From Fragilaria crotonensis (taxonomy: Eukaryota > Bacillariophyta > Fragilariophyceae > Fragilariales > Fragilariaceae), in assembly GCA_022925895.1 (NCBI GenBank), contig JAKSYS010000047.1, forward strand, positions 62,001 to 126,000: a stretch of DNA of 64,000 bases, read 5' to 3'. Of the stretch, positions 1-8,796 are shown piece by piece (within the stretch, counting starts at the first letter, position 1; the number at the start of each line of letters is the position of its first letter). Under the pieces are notes generated by a model, which was given only the letters and a program-made list of their open reading frames with translations, had not been told where the DNA came from and searched no databases. The position numbers and the translations under genes were made by a program.

Positions 1-846
1 CGCTGGAGTCACGTCATCCTTGCTAATAGAAAGTGCTTCGAAATAAGGAATCAAGAGATTAACTTCTTCATCGGAAGATTCCCAATCCATGGGATCGTCG
101 ATCTCTTCTTCAGTCTCGCCATCGAAACATGGAATCAAGAGATTAACTTCTTCATCGGAAGACTCCCAATCCAAGGGATCCACGATTTCTCTGTATCCCC
201 GATCCATGGGAATGGGATCCTCAATTTCCGTGGGCTCCCAATCCATGGGAATGGGATCCTCGATTTCCGTGGATTCCCAATCCATGGGAATGGGATCCTC
301 AATTTCCGTGGATTCCCAATCAATGGGAATGGGATCCTCGATTTCCGTGGATTCCCAATCCATGGGAATGGGATCCTCAATCTCCGTGGATTCCCAATCA
401 ATGGGAATGGGATGGTCAATTTCCGTGGATTCCCAATCCATGGGAATGGCATCCTCAATGACTGGGACAAGGAGGGTCGCGGGTGTGGCGGGCCAACGTG
501 CACTGGCATAGTTGTTTGGAGTGTTCGTGGGAAGCCATGGGAATCCAAACTGGTTCAAGTTTGAGGGGGGTGGCGGAGCATGAGCGTTGCGGGGTGCACT
601 GGCATAGTTCGTCGGCGTGTTCAATGGGAAGCCAAACTGGTTCAAGTTCAAGGGGGTTGACTGAGCACGAGGGTTGCAACGTGAAGTCGCATAGTTGGTC
701 GGAGTGTTCAATGGGAAGCCGAACTGATTGAAGTTCGAGGGGGGTAGAGCATGAGCTTCCGAAGGCGAACTTGCATGCTTAGGGAAGCCGAACTGATTGA
801 AGTTCGAGGGGGGTGGAGCATTGGGGGGATCGGTAGGGGCGCACAT
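1..846 (-). CDS. Acidic tandem-repeat protein, C-terminus beyond left edge
   Basis: An uninterrupted frame of 282 codons runs from an ATG at 846-844 off the left edge with no stop. The first ~120 residues are Pro/Asn-rich with four copies of the octapeptide N-[FL]-N-Q-F-G-F-P, three of them followed by a TNYA-type tail. Then come six to seven 13-residue repeats of the type WESTEIEDPIPMD, and finally a Ser/Glu/Asp-rich segment in which WESSDEEVNLLIP occurs twice. The repeat is an exact multiple of three, and its acidic and hydrophobic spacing is kept between units that differ at silent positions. This favours this frame over two other open frames on the same DNA. No signal peptide, membrane segment or known domain is visible. 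The function is unknown; a disordered scaffold or binding-repeat protein is a guess. Confidence 0.6.
   Translation of the reverse strand, partial: MCAPTDPPNAPPPSNFNQFGFPKHASSPSEAHALPPSNFNQFGFPLNTPTNYATSRCNPRAQSTPLNLNQFGFPLNTPTNYASAPRNAHAPPPPSNLNQFGFPWLPTNTPNNYASARWPATPATLLVPVIEDAIPMDWESTEIDHPIPIDWESTEIEDPIPMDWESTEIEDPIPIDWESTEIEDPIPMDWESTEIEDPIPMDWEPTEIEDPIPMDRGYREIVDPLDWESSDEEVNLLIPCFDGETEEEIDDPMDWESSDEEVNLLIPYFEALSISKDDVTPA
47..180. repeat. 84-bp period direct repeat
   Basis: A block of about 50 bp beginning GGAATCAAGAGATTAACTTC at 47 recurs at 131 with two substitutions. The 84-bp offset (28 codons) keeps the minus-strand frame. It encodes the two WESSDEEVNLLIP copies near the visible C-terminal part of the acidic protein. 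Confidence 0.8.
203..475. repeat. 39-bp tandem repeat (about 6.5 units)
   Basis: Units start at 203, 242, 281, 320, 359, 398 and 437; the last decays after about 459. Units differ by one to three substitutions, with no length change. The 39-bp period equals 13 codons and encodes the WESTEIEDPIPMD-type repeats of the minus-strand protein. Confidence 0.9.
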
Positions 847-1629
847 GGTGTTTAAGAGGTTGTTGATGATGATGGTGATGTTTCTTGTAATTGTGACGAT
901 ATGAACGTGGTCAGTCGGTGTTTGTTCACGCTGTCCGCTTTTCTACAGCCCCTTGTACATGGGTCCACCGTATTGAATGTCCGTTCAGTTTTGTCGATGA
1001 GACATCCACGTATTTTCACGGCACTTCCTACAAAGGTTCATCTTATATAATGTCCGTTCAGATTTCCTTGTAACACCCCTTGTCCGTTCAGTTTTTGTCC
1101 TCACCACGCCTGTCTGATAAGGTTGTGTCGGTTGGCCCACCCCCATGGTTCGGAGATACAGAGGTATCATTTGGGCATCCAATGACGTATGTGTCCATTC
1201 TGTCTGCTCAGTATGTAAGCCCTGTGGGTTACTTATAATAAATATTTGAGACTTAGAGCACTAAGTGTCTTGGATTCAGCAGTCATAGGGTTAATGGTTA
1301 ATGCTATATGGCGTATGGCCGTACCGGTAAATAAACATGTACTCCGTGTACCTGTACCCTTTTACTACTGTAGTGAGCTGAAGACGAGGTCGGTCGTTAA
1401 CTAATTATTACTGTACCAGGTACTCGGTGTGGTACAAGTACCTGGTATCACAGACATACCCTGCCGCCACAGGTTGTTGATTGGTACTACAGTACTAGGT
1501 ATTGTACCATCAACGTCTTCCCATAGTCCTCAATCCTCGGTCAAAGTTGTTTGGTGTCTACTGGAGACTGGCGTTGACTTTATCATCAGCTAACTCAAAC
1601 AATCGATCAGTCTAAAAAGTCCAAGAACC
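847..1629. other. Intergenic, divergent promoter region
   Basis: No gene is seen. It separates the minus-strand acidic protein from the plus-strand WHEP-like frame, so it should hold both promoters. The 11-mer TGTCCGTTCAG occurs at 978, 1050 and 1080. From about 1320 on the DNA is rich in GTAC-containing words such as GTACCAGGTAC, seen also upstream of other genes here. Confidence 0.5.
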
Positions 1630-1857
1630 ATGTCCGAGCCCATCAATCTCGAAACCCTCGCCTCAGAAATTGCTGCCTTGGCGGATAAGGTCATGACTTT
1701 GAAGACCGAAGGATCCGATGCCGATGCAATCAAAGCATGTGTCGATGCGCTTCTGGCTGCAAAGCAAACCTCAGCACTGATGCTTGTACCTGGTACTGTA
1801 TCGGAAATACCGGTACTACTAGCATCGTTCAACTTAATACATAGTGTTATGTCATAG
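1630..1857 (+). CDS. WHEP-domain-like fragment
   Basis: A 75-codon frame starts with ATG in a favourable context (ACCATGTCC). Residues ~8-46 form an amphipathic helix pair with the pattern LASEIAALADKVMTLKTEG, then an Ala-rich second helix ending LLAAKQ. This matches the WHEP (helix-turn-helix) domain at the N-termini of several eukaryotic aminoacyl-tRNA synthetases. The match stops abruptly and no synthetase core follows. A possible intron (GT at 1793, AG at 2048-2049) would join it in frame to the next reading frame, but this rests only on dinucleotides and a pyrimidine-rich acceptor. It could be a small WHEP protein or a leftover of a broken synthetase gene. Confidence 0.4.
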   Translation: MSEPINLETLASEIAALADKVMTLKTEGSDADAIKACVDALLAAKQTSALMLVPGTVSEIPVLLASFNLIHSVMS

Positions 1858-2051
1858 AGTAGCACATACAACTTTCTCGCCCCACACTGCGTACTACTAG
1901 TACAAGTACCAGCCCATGTATGTATTTTTGCTGCTTGTCTCATCAGTGTCCAAATAACCAATAACCCGAACTCATTCATTTCACGATCAATATTGTCTCC
2001 TGTCAACTTCACCAATTAGTTCGTGACATTCCTGATGCTGTCTCTCTAGAC

Positions 2052-2372
2052 ATGACCATGATCAACCAACGCGGATGCCTCGTCGCTGACAGCAAGCCAA
2101 ATGACGATGAAAGAGCTACGGCAAGACTATCAATAGACTATGGAGAAATTGCGCAGCTTACTGAGCTGCTCAACGTCCAAGTTACACAGTTCGTGGAGCT
2201 CGTGAATGGAATGGTGGAGTCAATCCCCAGTCAGGATGCTCTTGCCGAGATATTCCGGGAGCGTTCGATAAAGAACGGTGCGGACGAATCGATGGAAAGC
2301 ACGCAGGGATCTGCGACGGAGCTCCGTGTATTATACTTGCAGACGAACACAACAAGTTCACCCACTCCATAG
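2052..2372 (+). CDS. Small hypothetical protein or second exon
   Basis: This 106-codon frame opens just after an acceptor-like TCTCTCTAG (2041-2049). The product is acidic and helical-looking in the middle (residues ~25-75) with no recognised domain. Together with the WHEP-like frame upstream it could form one two-exon gene. Taken alone it is only weakly supported, because another frame on the minus strand is also open over part of it. Confidence 0.25.
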   Translation: MTMINQRGCLVADSKPNDDERATARLSIDYGEIAQLTELLNVQVTQFVELVNGMVESIPSQDALAEIFRERSIKNGADESMESTQGSATELRVLYLQTNTTSSPTP

Positions 2373-2444
2373 ATGAAGCGAACGAAGTTGAAAACTAGCT
2401 ATATGTAAATAAGAGTACCAGTGATAATGGGTGACAAAATGTTC

Positions 2445-4502
2445 TTACGCAACGTTGGCGTTAGGCATGCCATTCTGTGCCTTGCAAGCCCCGGCACTGG
2501 TGGTAAATGGTTTTCCCTTGTACGTGACTACTCCTTCACCGTTCGTCTTGAGATCTGGAAAGATTACCTCGAGCATCTTCTTCTTGATCACTTGATTTTC
2601 AGTGGCTGGTTCACCATGGAATCCCTCTACCATAACTCGTTCGCCAATCTTCGCATCAGCTGGTGGTTCCACAAACTCCACCATGCCGTCACTATTGGAA
2701 GCGCACAGCACCATGCCATGCGAAGGAAAGCCAACGAGCTTACGTTCCTTGAGATTGGCAAGCACCAAGACACGTTGTCCCGCTAAATCGTCCACCTTGT
2801 AGTGAGCTCGAAGCCCCGATGCAATCTTACGAGGTTCGTCCTCACCAATGTCAATTTCTTCACAAAAAAGCTTGTCCGCCTCTTCGTGTTCCCACGCCTT
2901 GGTAATGACGCCCACGCGAATGTCTAGCATTGAGATGTCAATGCCTGCTGGAGAATCCGTCGTTTTACTTTTCTTTTCTCCCTTCACACCATTGGGCGAT
3001 TCGTCTTTTTCAGTGCGTACAGATTGCTCGATAGTGCCAGTAACAGGATCCGGGTCAGCGCTGGCGTCCAACTGTTTCTCCTTCAATGCGCGGAGCTGGT
3101 CACGGCTAGTCACAATAAACGGGGGAATCTCTTCGGTACGAAGATCTTCCTCTTCCACAGGCTTCGCTTCATCGCCTCCCTGAAGAAACGTGTCCAATCC
3201 ATCGTCGTGGTAGTGCGGAAACTGTTCCACAAATCTCAAATCTGACTTGACGAATTCGCGCAAGTCTTTAATGTCGTGAATCACCATGGCAAAGCGTTCC
3301 ACACCAAATCCTGCTGCAAAACCAGAATACTTTTCTGGGTCAATCCCCGCCATTTCCAACACGGCTGGGTCCACCATACCACATCCCAAAACTTCCAACC
3401 ATCTGCCGCGAAAAAAGACATCAACCTCCATGCTGGGTTCCGTAAAGGGAAAGTACGATCCTCGGAAGCGCACTTTGATCCCAGGACCAAACATTTCTCG
3501 CAAAAAGTATTCGACTGTGCCTTTCAAATGACCTAAATCGAGACTGCCCTTCTCTTCGAGTGCCAATATTTCCACTTGATGGAACATGAGACTGTGCGTG
3601 GCATCAATATCATCCCTCCGGTACACTCGTCCCGGTGCCACGATTCGAAGAGGAGGTTTGCGTTTGGAGAGCTGTCGTATCTGCACGGCAGACGTATGAG
3701 TTCGCAAAAGTGTTTCGAGATCGCTGGTGAGATAAAAGGTATCTTGCATGTCACGGGCCGGATGGTCCTTGGGACAATTGAGCGCTTCGAAGCAATAGTA
3801 ATCGGACTCAATCTCTGGAGAATCTGCGCATTCGGTGACTGTATCATATCCCAGTCTAGTGAAAATATCGACCGCTTTCTCCATAGTCATGCTGAGTGCA
3901 TGGCGATGTCCATAGGTTGCCGACTCGAACAATCCTGGTTGTGTGACATCAATTCGTTCCGATTCCATCTTGAGCAAGATATCAGCATTCTGCAATTCTT
4001 CCATGCGATCCGACATGGATTCTTCCACAGCAGATTTGATTTCGTTAACAACAGCACCAAGCTTTGGGTTTTCGTCATCCGACAAGAGACGCATGTAACT
4101 CATGGCCTGACTGATTGGACCTTTTTTTCCTAGATATTCTCGTCGAATTGCTTCAGCTTCAGCAAGAGTGGTCGCAGCTGCGAGCTTTTCATCAAACTGT
4201 TCCTTCACAGACTTTAGTTCCTCAGCAATGTCAACAATTGATTTTGTTTGTGCTTCCGTGGCGGCATCGCTCATAAAGAGACGATTTGGACCGTATCGGT
4301 TACTCTTACTGTATTGGTATACATGCAGTGGGTTGCGAGGTTGCGGTGTTCTAATTCTTCCAAGCGTGTGAAATGCTGTGATCGACGCTGTGAAGGCTAC
4401 TCCTGTCTCCAGGACAAGGATCAATGCCAAGAAAAAGGCGATGGTAGCGTTCATGAAGCACATGGTCATATCAATGGTGCGGAAGGTAGGATGCCGATTC
4501 AC
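2445..4502 (-). CDS. Plastid/organellar phenylalanyl-tRNA synthetase alpha chain fused to EMAPII-like tRNA-binding domain
   Basis: The 685-residue product charges tRNA-Phe in an organelle. Residues ~12-37 form a hydrophobic signal segment ending GVAF/TAS, resembling the signal/transit junction of diatom plastid precursors (Phe at +1). Residues 80-180 match the bacterial PheS coiled-coil arm (REYLGKKGPISQAM). Residues 185-428 are the class II catalytic core, with motif 2 around 286-312 (APGRVYRRDDIDATHSLMFH), FTEPS at 353-357 and motif 3 near 394-406 (GFAAGFGVERFAM). After a charged linker (430-520) comes an EMAPII-like OB fold with its C-terminal extension (522-685; DIRVG, HEEADKLF, SHGMVLCAS). 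No FDX-ACB domain is present, so a separate beta chain is expected. Fusion of this OB domain to PheS is unusual. The ATG at 4502 gives the presequence. Dual plastid/mitochondrial use cannot be excluded. Confidence 0.92.
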   Translation of the reverse strand: MNRHPTFRTIDMTMCFMNATIAFFLALILVLETGVAFTASITAFHTLGRIRTPQPRNPLHVYQYSKSNRYGPNRLFMSDAATEAQTKSIVDIAEELKSVKEQFDEKLAAATTLAEAEAIRREYLGKKGPISQAMSYMRLLSDDENPKLGAVVNEIKSAVEESMSDRMEELQNADILLKMESERIDVTQPGLFESATYGHRHALSMTMEKAVDIFTRLGYDTVTECADSPEIESDYYCFEALNCPKDHPARDMQDTFYLTSDLETLLRTHTSAVQIRQLSKRKPPLRIVAPGRVYRRDDIDATHSLMFHQVEILALEEKGSLDLGHLKGTVEYFLREMFGPGIKVRFRGSYFPFTEPSMEVDVFFRGRWLEVLGCGMVDPAVLEMAGIDPEKYSGFAAGFGVERFAMVIHDIKDLREFVKSDLRFVEQFPHYHDDGLDTFLQGGDEAKPVEEEDLRTEEIPPFIVTSRDQLRALKEKQLDASADPDPVTGTIEQSVRTEKDESPNGVKGEKKSKTTDSPAGIDISMLDIRVGVITKAWEHEEADKLFCEEIDIGEDEPRKIASGLRAHYKVDDLAGQRVLVLANLKERKLVGFPSHGMVLCASNSDGMVEFVEPPADAKIGERVMVEGFHGEPATENQVIKKKMLEVIFPDLKTNGEGVVTYKGKPFTTSAGACKAQNGMPNANVA

Positions 4503-5221
4503 AGAATCAGGGCTATTGACAGTGCTGATTGGTGATTACCAAGACAAGGGACTTGACTGTTGTTCGCTTGGAGCACGTAGTACGTAGTGGGAAGTAATCG
4601 ACCCTGAGCTTCAGCAACGGCGCTCTACAGCAATTATTTTTTCTACTGGTTGGCAATTGACAATTGACAACAGGCGCTCGTCCTGATGAATCAGAACAAA
4701 TTTTCTGTGTTGGTGGTTGATGGAATTGGAATCCAATACGCTGGCGTAGCTGATCACGTATCAGCCTGTACCACTACTGTAGTCGCATGCTACTGGCACG
4801 CGGCAGTATCGACTATCTACGCACGACACGAAACGTCACTGCTTTAGCGGTTTGTGGCCGTCGCGTCGCACAGACATTCGGTTTTAACTTCGAGCTACTC
4901 ACTTTTCATGGGGTACGAAAAAGTGCTTGATGATTCGACAGACAACACCACACTGACGTTTGCCACATCTTCTTGATGTCGTGTGTTCGATCTTTGATCG
5001 CAATGGATTCTTCGTGATTCGTGATGCCTTGCTGACTTTCACTCATCAGCATCCTCGAATCATCAATCATTGCTCCGATTGTTGACTTCAAATATTTCAA
5101 GTGAGGGTACCAGGTACTCCCAACTTCCAATACACTGAATAATCCGTATCAACTACTACAAGTATCCCAACTACGAGTACAAATCCCATCTCTTGACAAC
5201 CCGTACTGTTGAACCAAACTG
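4503..5221. other. Divergent intergenic region; left edge of segmental duplication
   Basis: This holds the promoters of the minus-strand PheRS gene and the plus-strand lumen-protein gene. Similarity to the second lumen-gene locus begins at about 4927 (matching 20390) and includes a GGGTACCAGGT motif near 5104 (20581 in the copy). No other gene is seen. Confidence 0.5.
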
Positions 5222-6010
5222 ATGATCATATTTCACCTCGCCACTGTTGCGCTCCTTATCTTAACCAAGGAGACAAACGCACTTTCTCTTCCTGGTCAAC
5301 CTTCTAAAATGCCGGTAGTATCATCTATATCCACATCTACGTCTGCATCCACATTCGCTTCAACAGGAACTACCCATGCTTATGCAAACGGAACGCCCGA
5401 AATATCTCGCAATCAATGGATCACCATGCAGGTGCAAATGCTCGCTTCGACACTTGCTACGACTTCGCTCGCTCTCATTTCCAACCCGCGTTCAGCAGCT
5501 GCTGCGGCAGAACGCAACAAGTCTCTAGACCAATGTCTCTATACCATCATGAGAGTCCGTGAAGCCATGTTTCAAGAATCAAGATTGATCAAGACAGGAA
5601 AGTTCAAGGATGTGCAACGTGCCAATGTCAAGCTGGCCATCAAGTTTATCTTGAACAATTACCGTCTATCCGATACAGTTATAAATGCCAGTGCATTCAT
5701 TGAGAGCAACGATCGCCGTGTCACTGCCGGCCAACTCGGGCAAAGTGCCGTTCAAGATTTGCAAACGATTCTCGAGTATTTCGATTCCTCGGACGTTCAA
5801 AATATCAAGGTGGATAACATGGCCGGCAAGGAGCGTCTCGTTCTGCAAGGCTTAGAATCAGCTGGCAAGAACATTGACGCCTTTCTCACATATTTTCCGA
5901 AAGAACAAGTCGATGCGGCACGATCACAAGTGCTTGCGGAGAATGAGCTCAATTTCAAAGAATGGGATCGAAGCTTGGGGGAGATTGTGAACCTACCACC
6001 TGCGGTATAG
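5222..6010 (+). CDS. Thylakoid-lumen protein with PsbQ/Psb31-like helical fold (copy A)
   Basis: 262 residues. Residues 1-20 are a signal peptide (cleavage near TNA/L). A Ser/Thr-rich transit-like stretch follows to ~60. Residues 67-97 form a second hydrophobic segment ending in an Ala-rich AxA site, the usual layout for import into the thylakoid lumen of a secondary plastid. The mature part (~97-262) is helical and charged, without cysteines in a motif. Length and helix pattern resemble the extrinsic photosystem II proteins of the PsbQ/Psb31 type, but no diagnostic motif proves it, so a role at photosystem II is an inference. A duplicated copy lies at 20695. Here the C-terminus is intact (ending NLPPAV), which makes this the reference copy. 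Confidence 0.75.
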   Translation: MIIFHLATVALLILTKETNALSLPGQPSKMPVVSSISTSTSASTFASTGTTHAYANGTPEISRNQWITMQVQMLASTLATTSLALISNPRSAAAAAERNKSLDQCLYTIMRVREAMFQESRLIKTGKFKDVQRANVKLAIKFILNNYRLSDTVINASAFIESNDRRVTAGQLGQSAVQDLQTILEYFDSSDVQNIKVDNMAGKERLVLQGLESAGKNIDAFLTYFPKEQVDAARSQVLAENELNFKEWDRSLGEIVNLPPAV

Positions 6011-6696
6011 TCTTCTCCTGTCTCGATGACACCTCGTGGTGATGCTATGGTAGCCAGATCCTCGTTCTCTATTTGACGCGCTGAGTAGAAGATCGCCCTA
6101 AAGAAGTCTCGGTAGGATTCTATAATGACGATGTTACGTTGTCAACTTTATTTTTCATCGCTTCTTCTAAGCTAGTTGGGCCGTGATGACCGCAGGAAGA
6201 AGTCGTAAAATAAAGATGCAGAGGATAAGGAAGACTTATCATTGTTGTACCAAGCTCCGAACCCACCCACGATTGGTCAAACTCTGTCTATCCCAGGCAA
6301 GGACTCGTTTTGATTGCGCTACATTGTAGTCGTCCGCAGTGTGGCAGAGCTACGGATTAGGCAGCATTCCACAATCTGACTCTTCTACAAATCAGTCATC
6401 ATTCCACAATCTGACTCTTCTACGAATCTTTCCACTTGGGTTGCATGTCGAGTCCATTGCAGTTGCGGCATCATTTCGAAAGCAACAACTAGGTGCAACT
6501 ACATCCGACTCGACCACACCCGTTTTCGCAAGGTCGCGGTACCAATTTTTTGGAAGAATTGAAAGCTCAATTTTAGGACAATACAAGTGTATTGGTAACT
6601 ATACTCGAGAGTTGAACCTCGGTAGCACTGTAGTATACCACAGATGATTAACCATCACCTTATTTGGCTCTTACGAGAAAAATCGTTCGTTCCAGA
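6011..6696. other. 3' intergenic region between convergent genes
   Basis: No gene is supported. A 24-bp direct repeat (CATTCCACAATCTGACTCTTCTAC) lies at 6365-6388 and 6400-6423. The same arrangement occurs in the duplicate copy near 21847-21905. Short open frames here are not conserved in length between the copies. Confidence 0.5.
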
Positions 6697-8052
6697 CTAA
6701 TGATACTTGCCACCATACGCAAACGATTTGTCATCTGGTAATGTCGCCAAAGTGGGAGGTACTCGAGGGGAGACCAAGGTTGGTTTGGAGGACGACTCTT
6801 GATGCACGACTTTATCTGGAATGGAGGTGTCGGAATCTCCAATTTCTAGTTGCAGTCCCAAGCCTTGAAATTCCAAGGCATGTCCGAAGGATGGGCCCTG
6901 CCCAAAGAGCACACTGCATACAATTTTTGGTTGTTTCCATCTCTTGACAATAATTGCCCCTGTCAATTTAGGTTGCGCCACCACCTTGAAGGCAATGCCA
7001 CGATTGAATTGCCATACCATGCCGGCTTTGGGCACAGAGGTCCTTGAGTCTTCATTAGCATCGTTGCCACGTTGTTTGGTTGTTTCCAGTTCTACTGTCC
7101 AGCAGAGCGTATTGCGAATCTTGGGACATGTCACTTCGACGGGATTGAGGACCCATCGATCCCATTGAATCGTTTGGGAAAATCCCAAACTGGATGCATG
7201 AGGTGTTGTGGTGAGTGTGACCGTCAGCGGAGGTCCATCAGTCGTTAGATCCGCGGATGCAAAATAAGAAAGGTCAGGCAATTGCTCGTACGTGTTTGGT
7301 AATCTGCCTTGTACAGCCAAAACACAACCCGGAACTTGCAAGGAGGCATAGGCATTTGCAGCCGAGATATTGGTTGTTGTAATTGACCATCCTTTTGAAG
7401 CGTCAAGATCAAACCATGTCCCAAAGTGAAAATGCAGTTTTTGTTGAGGACCTGATGAGTCCTTCCGAGGCGACGAAGATGGAAAGACATTATCAGCCTT
7501 GACTGAAGTTCGATATTGACAAGCCAACCATCCAGCTCCCTGAGCATCCATCTTTGACGACAATTTGAGACTTGGCGTCACTAGCAGAGCCGCTGCAAGG
7601 GTCGGATGGGAATTTGTAGCATACCATAGATCAAATTGGAACTTATTCTCAAAGCATTGAGAGATACGAAGCACTGCATTCGCCGCGACAGCGGACAGTG
7701 CGCTATCGCTGTCGGAGCAGGTAGTGTTGGTCAAGCTGGCGTCATTATTCGCAATGGGAATCAACGACGCCGAGACCGATCCCTTGGCGTATGCATTTGT
7801 GAACGAAGTTATGCATATTCCAGGGTTCAAATAGCGAGTTAAAATCGAGTGACTTAGCGATTCATGTTGTAAACGCGTCAAAGGGATGCACTGGGTTGCT
7901 CATTTGGATTCCCGCCGTAACTCGTACTTGAAATGGCACCAGTACTGGGACCAAGAACAAACAATGGAGGAAGCAAGACACCTCGGTCCGCAAGCTCTCT
8001 TACGCGTTTCTTCAGACCTGGCGTCGGCGGATTGGGATTGCGTGCTCCCCAT
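6697..8052 (-). CDS. Conserved hypothetical protein, copy A, N-terminus frameshifted
   Basis: The C-terminal 394 residues (6697-7881) are one frame. By comparison with copy B the true start is the ATG at 8052, but copy A lacks two bases of a CT run near 8000 and one A near 7880. Together these put a TGA in between. The product is rich in Ser/Thr and alternating hydrophobic residues and looks largely beta-stranded. It has no clear membrane helix or known motif. A beta-barrel or carbohydrate-binding-like fold is possible but unproven. The N-terminus (MGST, from copy B) would fit N-myristoylation. It converges with the lumen-protein gene. The break may be a sequencing error, because copy B is intact at exactly this point. 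Confidence 0.55.
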
Positions 8053-8350
8053 CAGCCCACAGAGAACGCAGCTATACTGTGTGCGCCACTTGTTTCATCA
8101 ACATGGGCACGTCGCACGCACCATACCACACACGACATGCAGGAACTGGAAAATGATTGGATTCACTCTAATATTGGGCCGTTCTTGAATGCATAAAGGG
8201 CCCGAATTGTCCGAAGTAATTTTTGTCAACTTTTTTGGTCTTCGAGTACTTTGAACGTTCAAAGTGGAAGTACGACCTCTACAGTGTATAATACTCATCA
8301 TACTGGATATACTGTATTCTTCGCTGGAACTGGAGTATTAAACATTCGTG

Positions 8351-8796
8351 GGGTTAGGGGTTAGGGGTTAGTTAGGGGTTAGGGTTAGGGGTCGTGGGTT
8401 AGGGGTTAGGGGTTAGGGGTTAGGGGTTAGGGGTTAGGGGTTAGGGGTTAGGGTTAGGAGGAGGGTTAGGGGTTACTCCGGTCTCGGGTTAGGGGTTAGG
8501 GGTTAGGGGTTAGGGGTTAGTGGTTAGGAAGGTGGTTAGGGGTTAGGGTTAGCGAACTTAGGGGTTAGGTTAGGGGTTAGGGGTTAGGGGTTAGGGGCTG
8601 CTTGGGGTTAGGGGTTAGGGGTTAGGGGACGGTGGTCGGGTTGGGTTAGGGTTAGGGGTTAGGGGTTAGGGGTTAGGGACCAATTTTAGGGTAGGGGTTA
8701 GGGGTTAGGGTTTTAGGGGTTAGGGGTTAGGGGTTAGGGCTTAGGGGTTGATAGTTAGGGTGACAGAGGGTTACCAGTGATTCTTGGTTAGGGATA
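8351..8796 (+). repeat. Degenerate telomere-like array (GGGGTTA)n
   Basis: About 420 bp consists mainly of 7-mers GGGGTTA, with some 6-mers GGGTTA and scattered non-repeat interruptions (for example near 8390, 8457, 8475, 8550, 8600, 8630 and 8680). The G-rich strand is the plus strand, so it reads outward like a right-hand chromosome end of the sequence to its left. On its right side the array passes into LINE coding sequence at about 8771-8796, with short telomere-like words right at the junction. Confidence 0.93.

Larger units (their letters stand above)
4927..8340. repeat. Segmental duplication, copy A (partner 20390-24500)
   Basis: About 3.4 kb carrying the lumen-protein gene and the convergent hypothetical gene is repeated in the same order and orientation about 15.5 kb downstream. 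Coding and non-coding parts are both highly similar. Differences are scattered substitutions and many one-base homopolymer changes, plus a 676-bp insertion in copy B. Copy A ends where the telomere-like array begins. Confidence 0.95.

Noticed and set aside
203-475. CRISPR array
   Set aside because: Units are directly adjacent with no spacers, in a eukaryotic coding frame.
89-511. Plus-strand Ser/Met-rich frame over the 39-bp repeats
   Set aside because: It is the shadow of the minus-strand acidic protein. It has a stop soon after the repeats, and its repeats make a low-complexity product without matching flanks.
135-548. Minus-strand IPFPWIGNPRK-type repeat frame
   Set aside because: Also open over the repeats but ends inside the more extended frame, which continues to the window edge and carries its own N-terminal repeats.
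3576-4133. 185-codon plus-strand frame
   Set aside because: Antisense to the conserved catalytic core of PheRS; no content of its own.
6339-6647. 102-codon plus-strand frame
   Set aside because: Shortened in the duplicate copy and without recognisable features; lies in the 3' intergenic region of convergent genes.
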